From positions 13,997,460 through 14,061,459 of the forward strand of contig CAKAKS010000062.1 in the NCBI GenBank assembly GCA_916700875.1: a stretch of DNA of 64,000 nt. Direction: 5' to 3'. How positions within the stretch are numbered: position 1 is the stretch's first letter; each line of letters opens with the position of its first letter. The notes beneath the pieces were generated by a model. The model saw nothing but the letters and a program-made list of their open reading frames with translations, did no database searches and was not told where the DNA came from. Made by a program: the position numbers and the translations under genes. The stretch is from Sebastes aleutianus (Eukaryota > Chordata > Actinopteri > Perciformes > Sebastidae). Of this stretch, positions 1 through 12,800 are shown one piece after another.

Positions 1-298
1 GCATGCGGCTCTGACAACAAACCAGGATTTGTACAGTCGTCACCGCAGACTGTGAATGTAGCAGTTGCTTTGTGGCAATTTAGGAATCCCTGAGACTCTT
101 GCACTTCTCAATTGCTTTAACATGTAGCTACAAATGTGGATCAGTGCTCAATCTCCTATTTCATTTCCCTCTACACAGTTCCACATGTAACTGCAGGTGA
201 GGAAACATTTACATGCATCACTGTACTCACATTCAGTGTGCCAGGTGACCTAAGACAGGACTGACAACATGGACACTGGATGATTTTGAAACACTCAC

Positions 299-3200
299 CC
301 CATGCCTCCTCTTCCTCTTGGTCCACCTCGGCCACCTCGGTCAAAACCACGATCATATCCACCACCACCGCGACCCCCAAATCCGCCCCCACGGCCCCTG
401 CCACCGCGGCCATCCTGACCTCCGTAACCTCCATCGGGGTCGCCGTAACCTCCTCCTCCTCCTCCTCCTCCTCCTCCGCTCAACGGTGGGCTTTCGTCTC
501 CATATTCTAAGAGAGAGTTTTGACAATCAGACCTCAACAGATTTACCCATTTGAGAGCGCTTCACACACTCTGAATGCAAACACTGTATTATGCAACTGT
601 GTAATAGCATTGTGTTTTTGATTTATTTGTTTCCAAGTCACTCTAGAAAACTTTGTGGCTATGGAACACCGTAGACACAGTGTATGAGGAGGTTAATGGA
701 ATTTGAGGCGCACAAAGTGCTGAAAACCCCATAGATCTCACTGTAAACCGTTTTCTTTGGGAACTACTCTAAGTCCCTATGACAGCTGTTAGAGGAGGTC
801 TGAGGATTATCCATCAGTATGTGATGTACAACGTTGTCCCCTGTTGAATTCATGTTAACTTAATTTCACTCGGAAAAATAAACAAAACATATTAAAAAGG
901 ATCACATAAACCCCTCCCTTACCTCCACCTTGACCATACTGGCTCTGCTGGCTGTAGCTCTGTGGAGGGGGGGAGCTGTAACTCGGAGGCTGGTTATAAT
1001 GACCTCCTCCGTGTTGGGATGGCGGTTGGTGGCCCCCGCTTGCCCCATAGCCACCAGTCGGACCTCCACTGCTGCCGTAACCACCTCCACTCTGTCCACC
1101 GCTCGGTGGCTGGTTGTAGCCAGAGGCCTGCGAGTTACCTTCATAGCTGTTGAAGGTTGGGAGAAGAGGAGCATTAAAGAGCTAGAAAACACCTCCCCCA
1201 AGGCTACACATCTGTGGCACCAAAGCTTGCTGGAAGAGGAACCTAAACCAAACTTTTCTTGAATCACCTTCATGGAGATTTTTTTTTAGCTCTATTGACA
1301 CATTTTTCCTTCAGTTCCACAGAGATATCAGACTGTTGTGCACCTGGAAAACTCACATGCCAGAAAGGACGTTTCAGTACTATGACAACCGATGACCGTG
1401 AGATGGTGTCGTAGCTGTGACACAATTTTATATTTAACGGGGTTTTAATATGGTGAGCTCTGTTACAGTACAGTATACAATTAGTGCAAGAGTGTAAAAG
1501 TGCAAGGAGTGATGGAAAATGAATAAATAAATATTGAGTGGAGAAAAATATTATTTTATTCAGTCACTGCCCAGTTACCCTACAGTCTAAACCACCTGCT
1601 CCTTTTCAATCATCCTTTTCTCCATTACAGTTAGGTAATTTTGAGACAACTATACTGATACTTGTAAAAGTATATAGCCTGCCATGTGTACAATGATGCA
1701 GTTAAACTAGAATTATCAACTTGTGGTTGTATGTCTCCGCCAACCAATCCAGTCAACTTGCAGTTTACATCCATGTGTATCCAAAATGTCATAATTTTAT
1801 CCTGTTAGCCATTTGTGTGAAATTGTCATAATTAGCGTATGAATTCTTGTTTTATGAGGTCATAGTGACCTTGACCAAGTGGATGTTTGTGCCAAATTTG
1901 AAGAAATTCCCTCCAGGCGTTCATGAGATATCGCGTTCACGAGAATGGGACAGACGACCTGAAAACATAAAAAGGCAGAGGACTTGACGGACAACTTGAG
2001 GTTTAAATCTGGGAGTCCTCGACTGATGATGCAAATCATCTAGATTTGGGGGGAAGCCTTAGCTGGTAGGCACCAAATAAAATGCCGTAAGCAGTGTTGG
2101 TTATATTTTATCATCCAATAATCTCAACTCCTGCCCAAATGGGGCAAAAGTCGGCAAATATAAAGTGCAGAAGCAGAAGCTGATGGCGTCTTACCCTGCG
2201 GAGGATGAAGGAGGAGGCTGCTGCTGGTTGTACCCAGAGAAGGATGACTGCTGGTTGTAGCTCATGTTGGAGGGCTGGTTGCTGTTGTTGTAACCTCCAG
2301 GGCTATAGGACTGATTATAACCACCACCACTGCCAGCACCACCACCACCACCCTGGTTAGATGGTGGAGAACCGTATCCTACAGGGAGAAGAGAGGAGAC
2401 GGGGGTTAAAGTGAGCTACACCACAATGTGTGACTGGCAAACTGTGTAGTATGTGACAGTTAGTGAGACTTCCTCTACCTGACTGGGATTGACCACCATA
2501 GCTGCCATATCCTCCTCCCTGGCCGTAGGAGCTGGGGCTGCTGTCAGAGCTCTGGTTGTAGCCTCCGTAGCTCTGCTGGCTGTAGCTCTGGCCAGAAGAC
2601 TGACCATAGCCCTGGTTAGCACCACCACCTCCACCTCCTCCACCATAGGACCCATAGCTGCCACAGGTTAAAACAACAAAACGCTAACACACCAATACAT
2701 CGCATGCATCAATAGTAAGCACTTTTCCATAACTTTTCAAAACAAATTTCATAAAATGATTTGTTAATTTCATGGTTTCTCATACTTTTCTTGCCTTAAA
2801 GAAAATGTAGGACCTGATTCTCATGTCCCCAAAAATGATATACATTTCTAGTCTAGGTGTTTATATGAGAATGAAGGGAGCTATTGATGTGTTATATAGA
2901 GGGTATGATGTATTTAAGTTTATGACTGAGTATTACTTACCCCTGGCCAGATGTTTGGGAATAATCTATGGAGTAAAAAAAATGGAGTATTAACATCAAA
3001 GAAAGATTTTAACGGTATAGAACTTGTAGGGCTGATCCAAATGCTACGAAGCATTCATTAATGAAAACTAATTTAATCAGTGGGATGCTGATTTCTGTTA
3101 GGCAAATATGGGCTGTAATCTAACCCAACAGAAATGATATGACATGTTTTATTGTCTGTTATTATTTAAATAATACCATCGTCTTCTAACATACAAATAC

Positions 3201-4221
3201 AATGGAATGAGACATTAACCAGCACTATAATAAAGTTATAGCTGAAGCTATAATTTGTATAATTGTTACACAAGCAGCTTTTCTTTCTTTTTTTTCCAAT
3301 ATTATATTAATTGTTTTTTTGTTCATTTTGAAACAACAGAACAAACATTCACAAACGTCCCCAATAATAACATTCTCAGTACAAAGAAACTTAACAAATC
3401 TAATATTAATATCAAATAAGCCAGTATAGAAACAGGAAAAACGTATTATATACAAAAAATATATAAATAAGTAAAAAAATATATATACAAGTAAAAAATA
3501 ATAATAATGAAAAACATTAAAATAAAATAAAATCTACAAGCAGCTTTTAAAACATGCCTTTTTGTTGTGTTTGTTTCGTTAATAAGAAAAAGACAAAAGT
3601 AAACTAACATGTAACCAGTGTTGGAAAGGAACTAAGAACAATGAATGAATGAGTAATTTATCATCATGTCTGGTTATTTACACAACCCATCCCTCATGGG
3701 ATTATTCAGACACATTAACTAACAACAAATCAAAAGTAAAACTAATGTGAAAACTAACATGTTCAACAGAAATGGTCTCTGTGTTGAACAAAACAATATT
3801 ATAAATATAGTAAGCATTTTCAGTCCAAAATGGCGGCAGCGGCTGTTGTCAAAAAAAAACAGGAGTTTCGTCTCCAAACTAGCACAACACAACAAACGAC
3901 CCTGCTAGCTGACAGGAAGGTAGCCGCTAAGCTAAATGCTAACTGAATATACCGGTAACGTTAGCTAACTGAGCTTTACGGTAACCGATCCGATCCAAGC
4001 GATGCTATGAGGCCCTTCTATATTTTAACAGAGTAATATATATAAATAAAAACACCTTTAAGCAGTAACAGATTAGCAGCTAATAGCCAACACTGACCAC
4101 TAACTGTCGTCTTGTCACCTAGCTACCGTTACTAGGTAACGTTACAGCTTAACCTTCACTGATAAAACATCTGATCGTTCTTCAAGCACCAAATGGATGT
4201 TTTCATACCGTTAGACGCCAT
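299..4221 (-). CDS. fus: FUS RNA-binding protein, N-terminal half (gene cut by window edge)
   Basis: FET-family nuclear RNA/DNA-binding protein acting in transcription, splicing and condensates. Six coding exons are read on the minus strand: 4209-4221, 2941-2965, 2479-2657, 2195-2378, 923-1146 and 299-506; all introns are GT-AG and the phases agree, giving 277 codons. Exon 1 encodes MASN with the intron splitting the next codon, the same layout as human FUS (MASNDYTQQ). Exons 2-5 encode a Ser/Tyr/Gly/Gln-rich prion-like region with repeated SYG(Q), YNQ and SGYNQ motifs and Gly runs. Exon 6 encodes a ten-Gly run followed by RGG repeats ending GRGGMG, as just before the human GGSDRGGFNKFGG segment. 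RRM, zinc finger and C-terminal RGG exons should lie left of base 1. TAF15 and EWSR1 start differently, so fus is the best call. Every Tyr-rich exon uses many CAG/AGC/GGA codons, which produces spurious reading frames on both strands. Confidence 0.93.
1720..1985. repeat. interspersed repeat copy in fus intron 4
   Basis: The segment includes a stretch reading GAGATATCGCGTTCACGAG followed by AATGGGACAGACGACC. The reverse complement of the same core (GTGAACGCGATATCTCAGGA next to CCGTCCGTCC) is found at 36240-36330 inside srrm2. Two copies in opposite orientation in unrelated introns indicate a dispersed repeat, of a type common in fish genomes. Boundaries and class are not resolved. Confidence 0.5.
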
Positions 4222-4254
4222 TCAGACGAACGAGAAACAGCCTTTAACCTTCAA

Positions 4255-4269
4255 TAAAGCCAATCAGAC
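4255..4269 (-). promoter_or_regulatory. CCAAT box upstream of fus
   Basis: The plus strand reads AGCCAATCAGA here, an NF-Y-type CCAAT box about 40 bases upstream of the fus start codon (4221). It lies in a short GC-richer stretch that follows the gene-free 5' flank. NF-Y boxes are orientation-independent; whether it drives fus, the plus-strand gene at 5.4 kb, or both is inference. Confidence 0.4.
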
Positions 4270-4570
4270 AGTGTTTGTTGTTAGCTGAACCGAGGAGGAG
4301 GAGGAGGAGGAGGGTGACCGAGATGAAGATGGATGAACCAGAAACACCGGTGTCCCTTCAACAGTCCAGACCTGCAGTTCCTCCTGCGGCCGCAGGGGGG
4401 CGCTGCAGGAGTGGGTCTTCTTCTTCTTCTTTTTCTTCGTCTTTGGTGCTTATTGCTACCTACTGGACTGGAGTGTGGAGCAGTAGATTGGCAGGAAAAT
4501 ACAAAATAAATAAATAAAATAAATCATAATTATAATTATAATAAGAATAATAAGAATAATAATAGTAATA

Positions 4571-4604
<34 letters not shown>

Positions 4605-4810
4605 CAGATGATCAAGTAAATAGTAGAATTTACTTGCTTGTAGAATTGTTATTTTTATTCTAAATACTTGTTATATGTTGCATATTTTGTGTTATATATT
4701 ATATGAATGTAATAAGCTGTATTCCATGGTGTTAAAAATTTAAATAAGATTTTGTGAAAAACAGAAAGCCTTATTAAGTAGAAAGTCAGAATTTTCTGAG
4801 GAAAATGTAT

Positions 4811-5350
4811 GAGTTGACAGGTGCTTAGGGCAGGGCTTCACAATAATAATAATAATAATAGTAATAATATGAATAATACATTATTCATATAGCAACTTTC
4901 ATACATGAATATGTGATTGTATTGTGTATTCTGTATTCTCACCAGAAAAAAATATAGGAAAACATTTATGAAAAAAGATCTGTAAATGTGAAAATAAATG
5001 GGTCCAGTCACATAAATAAAAATGATAAAATGCAATATTGGGAGCAATGGTGGAAGAATAGTGCAAAGTATTCAAAAGTAAAAGTACCCTTTTTTCAGAA
5101 TCGCCACTGTCACTGTTATAGAATTATATTATTGGATTATTATTATTATTATTGATGCATTAACATGTAAACTGTACTTTTATCATGTACCCGTCTGTTG
5201 TGGAACTCAGTTTAAATGCTTTATACTATTAGATACTTTAGTTTATGACAGACAGTGCATCATATTTTATACTCTGATCATATGATCTTTACTATAGCTG
5301 GTAATTTTCCTCTGGAATATGGTGGAGCAGAACAAAAAAAATGGGAATAT
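4811..5350 (+). repeat. local direct duplication, copy 1
   Basis: This stretch matches 6864-7303 in order and orientation: a GA(G)TTGACAGGTGCT start, an (AAT)n block, ATTATTCATATAGCAA, TTTATGAAAAAAGATC, GTTGTGGAACTCA and CCTCTGGAATATGGTGGAGC all recur. Copy 2 lacks some internal sequence. The two copies flank the first exons of the small plus-strand gene. The inner part (AAGTAAAAGTAC) also resembles stretches near 42.4 kb and 54.7 kb, so a mobile element may be included. Confidence 0.7.
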
Positions 5351-5466
5351 TCAGACAGCACAGAAAGATGTTCACAATACCAGAATGATTTGTTTGCACA
5401 TTTATAATGTAATATAATGTTTGTATGGTGGGAATTCAAATGCAGCTTTCTTATTTTCTTGTCACC

Positions 5467-8400
5467 ATGACAGCAAAGTTTCCCCAGAAACAGCCCGACC
5501 TATTATCTCAGGTAAGTAACAACACAGCGGAGGATGAAGGTATCGTCATTAACTTTCTCTTCATTCTTTACTCAAAAGGGATTTCATTTTGGCTTTTGTA
5601 TGTTGCCCTTGAAGACAGCCACTGATCTCTGTGATTTTTATTGATTTCTACCTGTGAAGCTTTGATTATAAACTAAATTTAATGTCTGCATTTCTCTCAG
5701 TATACAGTAATTGAGTGCAACATATTTGGATAACATGGTGATATAGGATCTCCACCTTAGTGGTTAACTTCAGATTGATATTTGTCATAGCTTGTGTTAA
5801 TAAAACCCCTGATAGAAACAGGAACTGAATCTACACGATGAAGCAGATTTTTCAGATTATTAATAAATGTACACATTTCTCTCTCTCTCTGAGATTCAAG
5901 CAGGAAGTGTGCACCTGTTTTCTTATCTACTGTAGTCCAGATAAGCACAGAAACCCTCTGAAGTTTTGGCCGAGGTGTCCACATGGACGGTCTGATGGAC
6001 GGTGACCAGAGGTTGGCCCACCATGGTTGGCAGTGTCAAAGTAAAGCAAAGAACTCCAGACTGAGGCATCTGCATCAGAGCACTTTAAACTTGGGTGATG
6101 CTGCACCCTGCTACACCACCACCCACAGCCAGGTCAGTCCACTGTTAAAGGGGCTCTATGTACAAATCAGAAATTGCTTGTTAACAGTGACACCTGTGGC
6201 TGTTAAGTTAATGACAGTCAGCGCAGAGTTTGTGTTGGAGTCTGAGTTGTGGTGGGAGCTGGTCGTTTAGCATTTAGTGGACACCATTTCTAACAGAACG
6301 TTAGCCATGGTTGCATACTGTTAACCCTGAAGCGGAGCTGAAAATAAAGGCACTTGCGATCGCGCATGATGTCACATCCGTTGGATTTTCCCGAAAAAAA
6401 TGGGCCTGCGTTCTTCACATTAAAAATAGTCTGCAGCCTGATAGAGGAAACCCAGAAAGTCGCATAAGGTCTCATTCATTAGGTTAGGTTACAACCTGTT
6501 CACACATTGGCAATAACAAATGATTAAAAAACGTTTATACGTGTAAAAACTTACATACAGTACCTTTATTAACTGACAATTGAATACATCATTCAGTGGT
6601 CTCGTCATCATTTCGTGTCTTCATGTTCGTCAGAGTTATTCTGGAAGGTCGGCTGACGGATGTCCTCTCATCTTCCATCTGAGAGATCCCAGCTTCCCCT
6701 CACAGCATCAGACCCATCTGGATTTCAGTAACAATACCGCACCGCTGCAGAGTCCCCTCCAGTCACACACTAAAGACGTGCACGGGCCCAAACACATCAC
6801 TCTGGTAAGGTTGCAGCAAAATGCAATCATCACATTCAGGAATATATCACAATATATGTTTTTTGAGCTGACAGGTGCTGGGCTTCACAATAATAATAAT
6901 AATACATTATTCATATAGCAAATTTCATACATGAAGATGTGATTGTATAGCGTTTTCTGTATTCTCAAAAGAAAAAGCATTTATGAAAAAAGATCAGTAA
7001 ATGTGAAAATAAATGAGCTCATCAACCAACGATAGTGTCTTGTGAGCAATGGTGGAAGAAGAACTCAATTTCACTTATGTACAGATATGTACCTGTTTGT
7101 TGTGGAACTCATTTTAAATGCTTTATACAATAAACTATTGGATATATATATCCAAATATATGACAATGCATCATGATTTATAATCTGATCATATGATCTT
7201 TATGTTAAATCTAAATCTGAGGAGTAACTAGTTACTATATCTTGTAATTTTCCTCTGGAATATGGTGGAGCAGAAGTACTAAGTAACAGAAAATGGGAAA
7301 ATCACATCAGGAATATATCACATCACTCCAGGCATCCCTTTTATGTACTTTTATGGCTTTAGACAGCTTTTGGGGTGCTGAAGTTGGTATATTTTATATG
7401 ATCCTATTAGAGATCATATCACCTATTTTATTAAATGAATATTTCAGTTTTTTTTTACATTTTTTAAATCTGTCTTTTGTTGTTTGTCTGTAACACAATA
7501 TTATTGGTGCCTATCTTATCCAAGACACTGTTTAAATTATATTTTTCATTTGATATAATTAAATGAATGTTAGATATTGTCTCTGGTGCTCCATGCTGCA
7601 AACAAGATATGCAGAAATGTGCCAGCAAATGCAGGAATAAAGAAGACTGCTAGCTCGTAAACATGGATATAAATAATATAAAACTTTTAGAAAAATCAGC
7701 TTTGTAAATGTTTTGTGAGTAAGGAAAAGCATTCGTCACATGTGTTAGACCTCAAGGATACACACAAAGAGTTATGATGAGTAACACTGAATGATTTGTA
7801 ACTTTTGTTTGTTTACAAGAAAACTCCAAAGTGCACTTTTATGCAATTAAGATCAGCCTCATCAGCCCTGTATCAGTCTTTCTGTAGATAGGATGTCGTG
7901 GTCTGAGATGTGGCTTTCTCTTATTTAATTATTTATGGACCTTTAAAAATAGTCTTAATTCATAACAATGAGTTCATTCAGTAAATAACACCTGACTTTT
8001 TGTGCCTTGGTCCCTCACACTCTTCTGTGCCTCCGTCTTGCTCCAGAGGACCGACCTGAAGGGGGAACACTGGGCTCTGTATCGCAGTGGCCAGGCCGTC
8101 AGAGAGACCACCAACCCACAGGATCCATCTGAGTACTGGACCACCTACAAGACAGAGCACACACTCCCAGTAACTGACGGCTCACCACAGCTGGCTGGAG
8201 GCAGACCAACACAGTGGCACCATCACAACATACTGTCAGGTAGTGTCACATCAAAATACTAATTCAATTCAGACTCCTAGTTTGAAATATCAATTTGTGT
8301 CACATTTTATCAATTAATCAATGGCTTCATTTATTTTTAATATTATTTGTTGCTACATGTAATGACATGTATTTAATTATCAAGTCGTTTATTTATTCAT

Positions 8401-8933
8401 TCATTTATTTTTTATTTTGGCAGATTCCATCCTCCATACTGCAACACTTCATTTACATATCAGGATAATCGTTATTATCAATATGTACAACAGAGTGTTC
8501 CTGATCAATTAGCAGACCTTATGGAAATATTGCATTTCATATTAGTTTGTGATGAAGTACATTGATCTGTAAGCATCTCAACAGTTTATCACGTGATTTT
8601 CCTAATGTTGTGATACATATCACCTACTCCTGGTATTTCATGGTGTATGGGGTTTTGTGGGTTTTGATTATAATATAATATAATTAATGGAAATATTCTA
8701 TTCAAAGTAATAGTGAAATGTTACTGTGTTATACTATAAGGCAGTGGACAGAGTATTGTTTGGACCTGTTTGATCGTATAAAATTATATTTTGTCTGGAA
8801 ATCAATCATGAACCTGTCTGCAGGTGAACTGAGGCAGACGGGTGGTCCAGGTGAGCCCAGACGGTCCAGACACGAGCTGCTATGGGCAGCGAGGCGCTGG
8901 GAGACAGACTGCTGTGCACTCAGACTCTACTGA
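5467..8933 (+). CDS. uncharacterised small protein, about 207-213 residues
   Basis: I do not recognise this gene. Supported exons: 6634-6804, 8047-8239 and 8824-8933 (stop at 8931-8933), preceded by an exon ending at 6132. All have clean AG/GT borders and matching phases. The start is uncertain. Either ATG 5467 (context CACCATGA, exon to 5511 with donor CAG/GTAAGT) joins an acceptor at 6009/6010, giving 213 residues, or translation begins at ATG 5983, giving 207. The exon at 8047 encodes GEHWALYRSGQAV and SEYWTTYKTEH; the exon 4/5 junction gives WHHHNILSGE; the last exon ends in an Arg/Trp-rich tail. There is no signal peptide, membrane segment or known catalytic motif. Aromatic YxT/WxxY patterns and an H-N-ILSGE phrase recall short axonemal or sperm microtubule-associated proteins; this is a weak impression. 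Coding character is supported by four consistent splice junctions. Confidence 0.6.
6145..6572. mobile_element. TTAA-flanked MITE, family 1
   Basis: TTAA occurs at both ends (6145-6148 and 6569-6572), with inverted termini AGGGGCTCTATGTA and, reading inward from the other end, TAAAGGTACTGTATGTA. The left part (GCTTGTTAACAGTGACACC) is repeated in inverted form at 24465-24536. Insertion starts only 12 bases after the splice donor at 6133. TTAA target duplications are typical of Kolobok- or piggyBac-type DNA transposons; the class is inferred. Confidence 0.65.
6864..7303 (+). repeat. local direct duplication, copy 2
   Basis: Partner of 4811-5350 in the same orientation, about 2 kb downstream, in the intron after exon 6634-6804 of the small plus-strand gene. 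See the evidence for copy 1. Confidence 0.7.
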
Positions 8934-9816
8934 CACACATCGCATCAACTATACACTGCACTGACTTACACTCCATTACATATACTATTTTTGTGTTTGA
9001 TTTAATTACAGTAAATGTACAATATACAATGCATTTACACACAAAGAGTCAGTGTAAATTTTTCTACAGTCAAAAACAACAAAGAAAGTAAATTTAGAAA
9101 CATAGTTAACTATAGTTACTGTTAATTTAATTTTCAGCATTGCTTTAACATTTAAATGTATTATAACAATTTTCTTTTGTGAATATGATATTTCCCACGT
9201 AAAACAAACTACTGAATTGCAAATAATATGCCTTTATTTATCATGTTGTGATCAAAATACAACAAAACATGGACATGGTTTGGTTTTATAACAGTGTCAA
9301 GAGTTCATGTCAAAGTCTAAAATATCCTAAAGTATATACGCTGAAAGAAATGCTCTTTCAATGTATTTACTTCCATTGATAATTGAAATAGCAGACTAAA
9401 CGTGCAGATGTGACCACCAGAAGTCCTACTTCACATGGACTATTATCTCTGTACATTTTTTTTTACTGTGTTAGCTGATGCATCTTGTTTTTTGCAATAT
9501 CTATTTTTTATTGTATTATCTTTTTTAGCACCTATGGGATTGTCACAATCTAATTTCGTTGTACTTACAATGACAATAAAGGGCTTGGATCTTGAATCTG
9601 AACTACATTTCCCAGAATGCCAATCGGCTGATTTCAACGCAGATTTTTGACATAAATACCTCCTGCCAGCGTCCGACCGTTAGTGACGCTGACATCAGTT
9701 CCAGGAGGCGTGTGTGCTGTGTGCTGCTCTGCGGGGCCGTTTCCCTCTTTAACTCAGACTATAACGACATTCACAGTACAAACATAACCTAACCGACGGT
9801 GGTTCAATCAACAGCG
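8934..9816. other. intergenic region with arl6ip1 promoter
   Basis: Besides the LINE 3' end at 9430-9605, the last 200 bases are GC-richer and hold the presumed arl6ip1 promoter and 5' UTR. No TATA box is evident. Nothing else is recognised. Confidence 0.4.
9430..9605 (+). mobile_element. L2-type LINE 3' end
   Basis: The segment ends with CAATCTAATTTCGTTGTAC, ACAATGACAATAAAGGGCTTGGATC and TTGAATCTGAA. This is the usual 3' end of fish L2-like LINEs, with a short tandem tail rather than poly(A). It is 5'-truncated and lacks coding sequence, and sits between the small gene and the arl6ip1 promoter. Confidence 0.6.
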
Positions 9817-12800
9817 ATGGCTGAAAGCGACAACAAAAGCGCAAATATGCTAGTGAGTATTAACAATCTGTAAAAGGCTTCTTCTGTCTGCTTAGTAACA
9901 GTAACTAACGTTAGCATTAACGGCTAATCTGCTGCTGTTCACGCAGCCGTGGATGGACCTTTTTATCTGTAATATTTGTTCAATAATCGTGAACTTTGCA
10001 CCCTCAAGAAGCGACGGGACGTAACTAGTTAGTTAATAGCTTATCTGAACCGATAAAGCAGCATTACCGCCGCTAGGTTGTGACGGTTACCGCGGCTAAT
10101 GACAGCTAGCTAACTGGCTAGCCTGTTAGCTAGCTGGCTAGTTTAATACGCCTCGTTAGCTCCAGAAGAGACCTCTCTCTCTCTGTAATGCTGCTACTGG
10201 GCGCTTACGCTCATTTAAAAAGCCTGAATCGAGTTGTGACCTTTCCTCTCGGTGTGTCTTGATGCAATGTGTGGTTACTGCTGGTCATTTCCCCTTTCTT
10301 GCATGGAGGCACATACTGCACAGTCATATCAGTAGTAGGAAATACCGTTATCATTGCCTTGAAGGCACCCACACCCTCGACCTGGGGCTTAGATGCATTA
10401 TTTAAATTCAGAAGACAACTAAAAACAATACAAATCACACACAGATCGAAATATATATATAGCAGATTGTCAAGGTTGAGAATTTAATTAAATGGAGAAT
10501 TTACATCATGTTTTGTATTGCAGAAGTGTTTTGGGGCTTAAATAAATTATTTAAATTCATCTAAAACCGAAAAAAAATCCAGCACAGATCTAAATATAGA
10601 GCAGTAAACTATTGTCATGGTTGAGGATTTACATCATGTTTTGTATTGCAGATGTGTTTTGGGGCTTAAGTAAATTATTTAAATTCATCTAAAACCGAAA
10701 AAAATCCAGCACAGATCGAAATATATATATATATAGCAGTAAACTATTGTCAAGGTTGAGAATTTACATCATGTTTTGTATTGCAGAAGTGTTTTGGGGC
10801 TTAAATAAATTATTTAAATTCATCTAAAACCGAAAAAAAATCCAGCACAGATCTAAATATAGAGCAGTAAACTATTGTCATGGTTGAGGATTTACATCAT
10901 GTTTTGTATTGCAGATGTGTTTTGGGGCTTAAGTAAATTATTTAAATTCATCTAAAACCGAAAAAAATCCAGCACAGATCGAAATATATATATATATATA
11001 GCAGTAAACTATTGTCAAAGTTGAGAATTTACATCATGTTTTGTATTGCAGAAGTGTTTTGGGGCTTAAATAAATTATTTAAATTCATCTAAAACTGAAA
11101 AAAAATCCAGCACAGATCTAAATATAGAGCAGTAAACTATTGTCATGGTTGAGGATTTACATCATGTTTTGTATTGCAGATGTGTTTTGGGGCTTAAGTA
11201 AATTATTTAAATTCATCTAAAACCGAAAAAAATCCAGCACAGATCGAAATATATATATATAGCAGTAAACTATTGTCAAGGTTGAGAATTTACATCATGT
11301 TTTGTATTGCAGATAAGTTTGCAACAAGGCACACACACCCTCAACTTGGGGCTTAAATAAATTATTTAAATTCATCTAAAACCGAAAAAAATCCAGCACA
11401 GATCGAAATATAGCAGTAAACTATTGTCAAGGTTGATAATTTAATTAAATTGAGAATTTACATCATGTTTTGTATTGCAGATATGTTTGCAACAAGGTAC
11501 ACACACATTACATTTAAGGGGTTTAAGATGAATACACATATCCAGTATAATAAGTAGAATGGATGTTGCAGAGGGATAATTTTACATTCAGGCTCAAGTG
11601 GCATGGCCTAGGAGAAACTCCTGTCCTTGACTTCTGCAGATATCTCTGAAATCGTGCTGATATTATGGACATTTTTTTTTATCAAGTTTCAAGAACAGAC
11701 TCATCAGTAATGTGATTGTTAGTTTAATAATGTGTATAATTTTGTGTTCAGGCTCAGGAAACGGCCCAGCTGGAGGAACAGCTGCAGGGCTGGGGTGAAG
11801 TGATCCTGGCCGGAGATCGCGTCGTGCGCTGGGAGAAGCCTTGGTTCCCTGGAGCCCTGATGGCTGCCACCACTGTGCTCTTCATGTGAGTCCATTTTAC
11901 TGTGTGCTGCGTCACAGGGTTACACACAGCTGGGTACATAGTTGGCATTGCACACATTTCCTTCTCAGCATATCTGTAACAAGGTGTATCTACACTAACT
12001 TATCTCCTCTGGTTTAGAATCTAATTCACAGGTGGATGAGTGTCCTAAAACACACAGGTTCAAAGGTTATATTAAGGTTTTCCACATTTTTGAACCAGAA
12101 AAGCCTGAAGAAGGAAACAATGTAGATTATACCAGATTAGATTTTATTAAATAAGATTAGGTTGTAGCATTATTTTGTTTGTCAGAGTAAGTCTTGAATA
12201 ACATTGTAGCTGAAGAATCCAGACTAGAAGACTAAGAGACTGTTTTCTGTTAGGTTACTGAAGACCTTTTTGCTAACAAGGTGCATTCCTTATTTATGTT
12301 ACCAAAATGCACACACCCTCCTTCTCAATCTGTGGTTCACAGTTTGTCTTAGTACAGGGCCTTTTGCATTCTCTTTGCAGATGGTTTTTAACATTACAGC
12401 TCCAGCACACATGTGCAGGAATCACAACAAGCAGCTATTTTAAACCTCATAAGATAAGGAGAAGGGAATGTGAACAACAGACTTCTTAATTCTTGCATGG
12501 ATGATAGAAAAAAGCTCCACTGTGAGCACATGAAACTGATTCTTAACCATGACAAACTACTTTGTCTTCCTCCTTCTCCAGGCTGATTTACTACCTGGAC
12601 CCATCAGTGCTGACTGGGCTCTCCTGCGCTGTCATGCTGCTCTGCTTAGCAGACTACCTGGTGCCCACCCTCGCACCCAGAGTCTTCGGCGCCAATAAGT
12701 GGTGAGAGCATGAGGATGACATTCACATTGGTGGGAAAAAATATAATGGGTTTTCCATCAGATGCTAAAATCGTGTTTATTTCCTACCTATCAATATGTT

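Larger units (their letters stand above)
4222..5466. other. intergenic region between fus and the small plus-strand gene
   Basis: Holds the fus promoter, a short (GAG)n run near 4291-4312, an AT-rich stretch with (AAT)n microsatellite near 4569-4605, and from 4811 the first copy of a local direct duplication. No exon could be supported in it. Confidence 0.5.

Noticed and set aside
10500..11490. Regularly spaced repeats looking like a CRISPR array
   Set aside because: The spacers are themselves repeated and the host is a vertebrate; it is a minisatellite.
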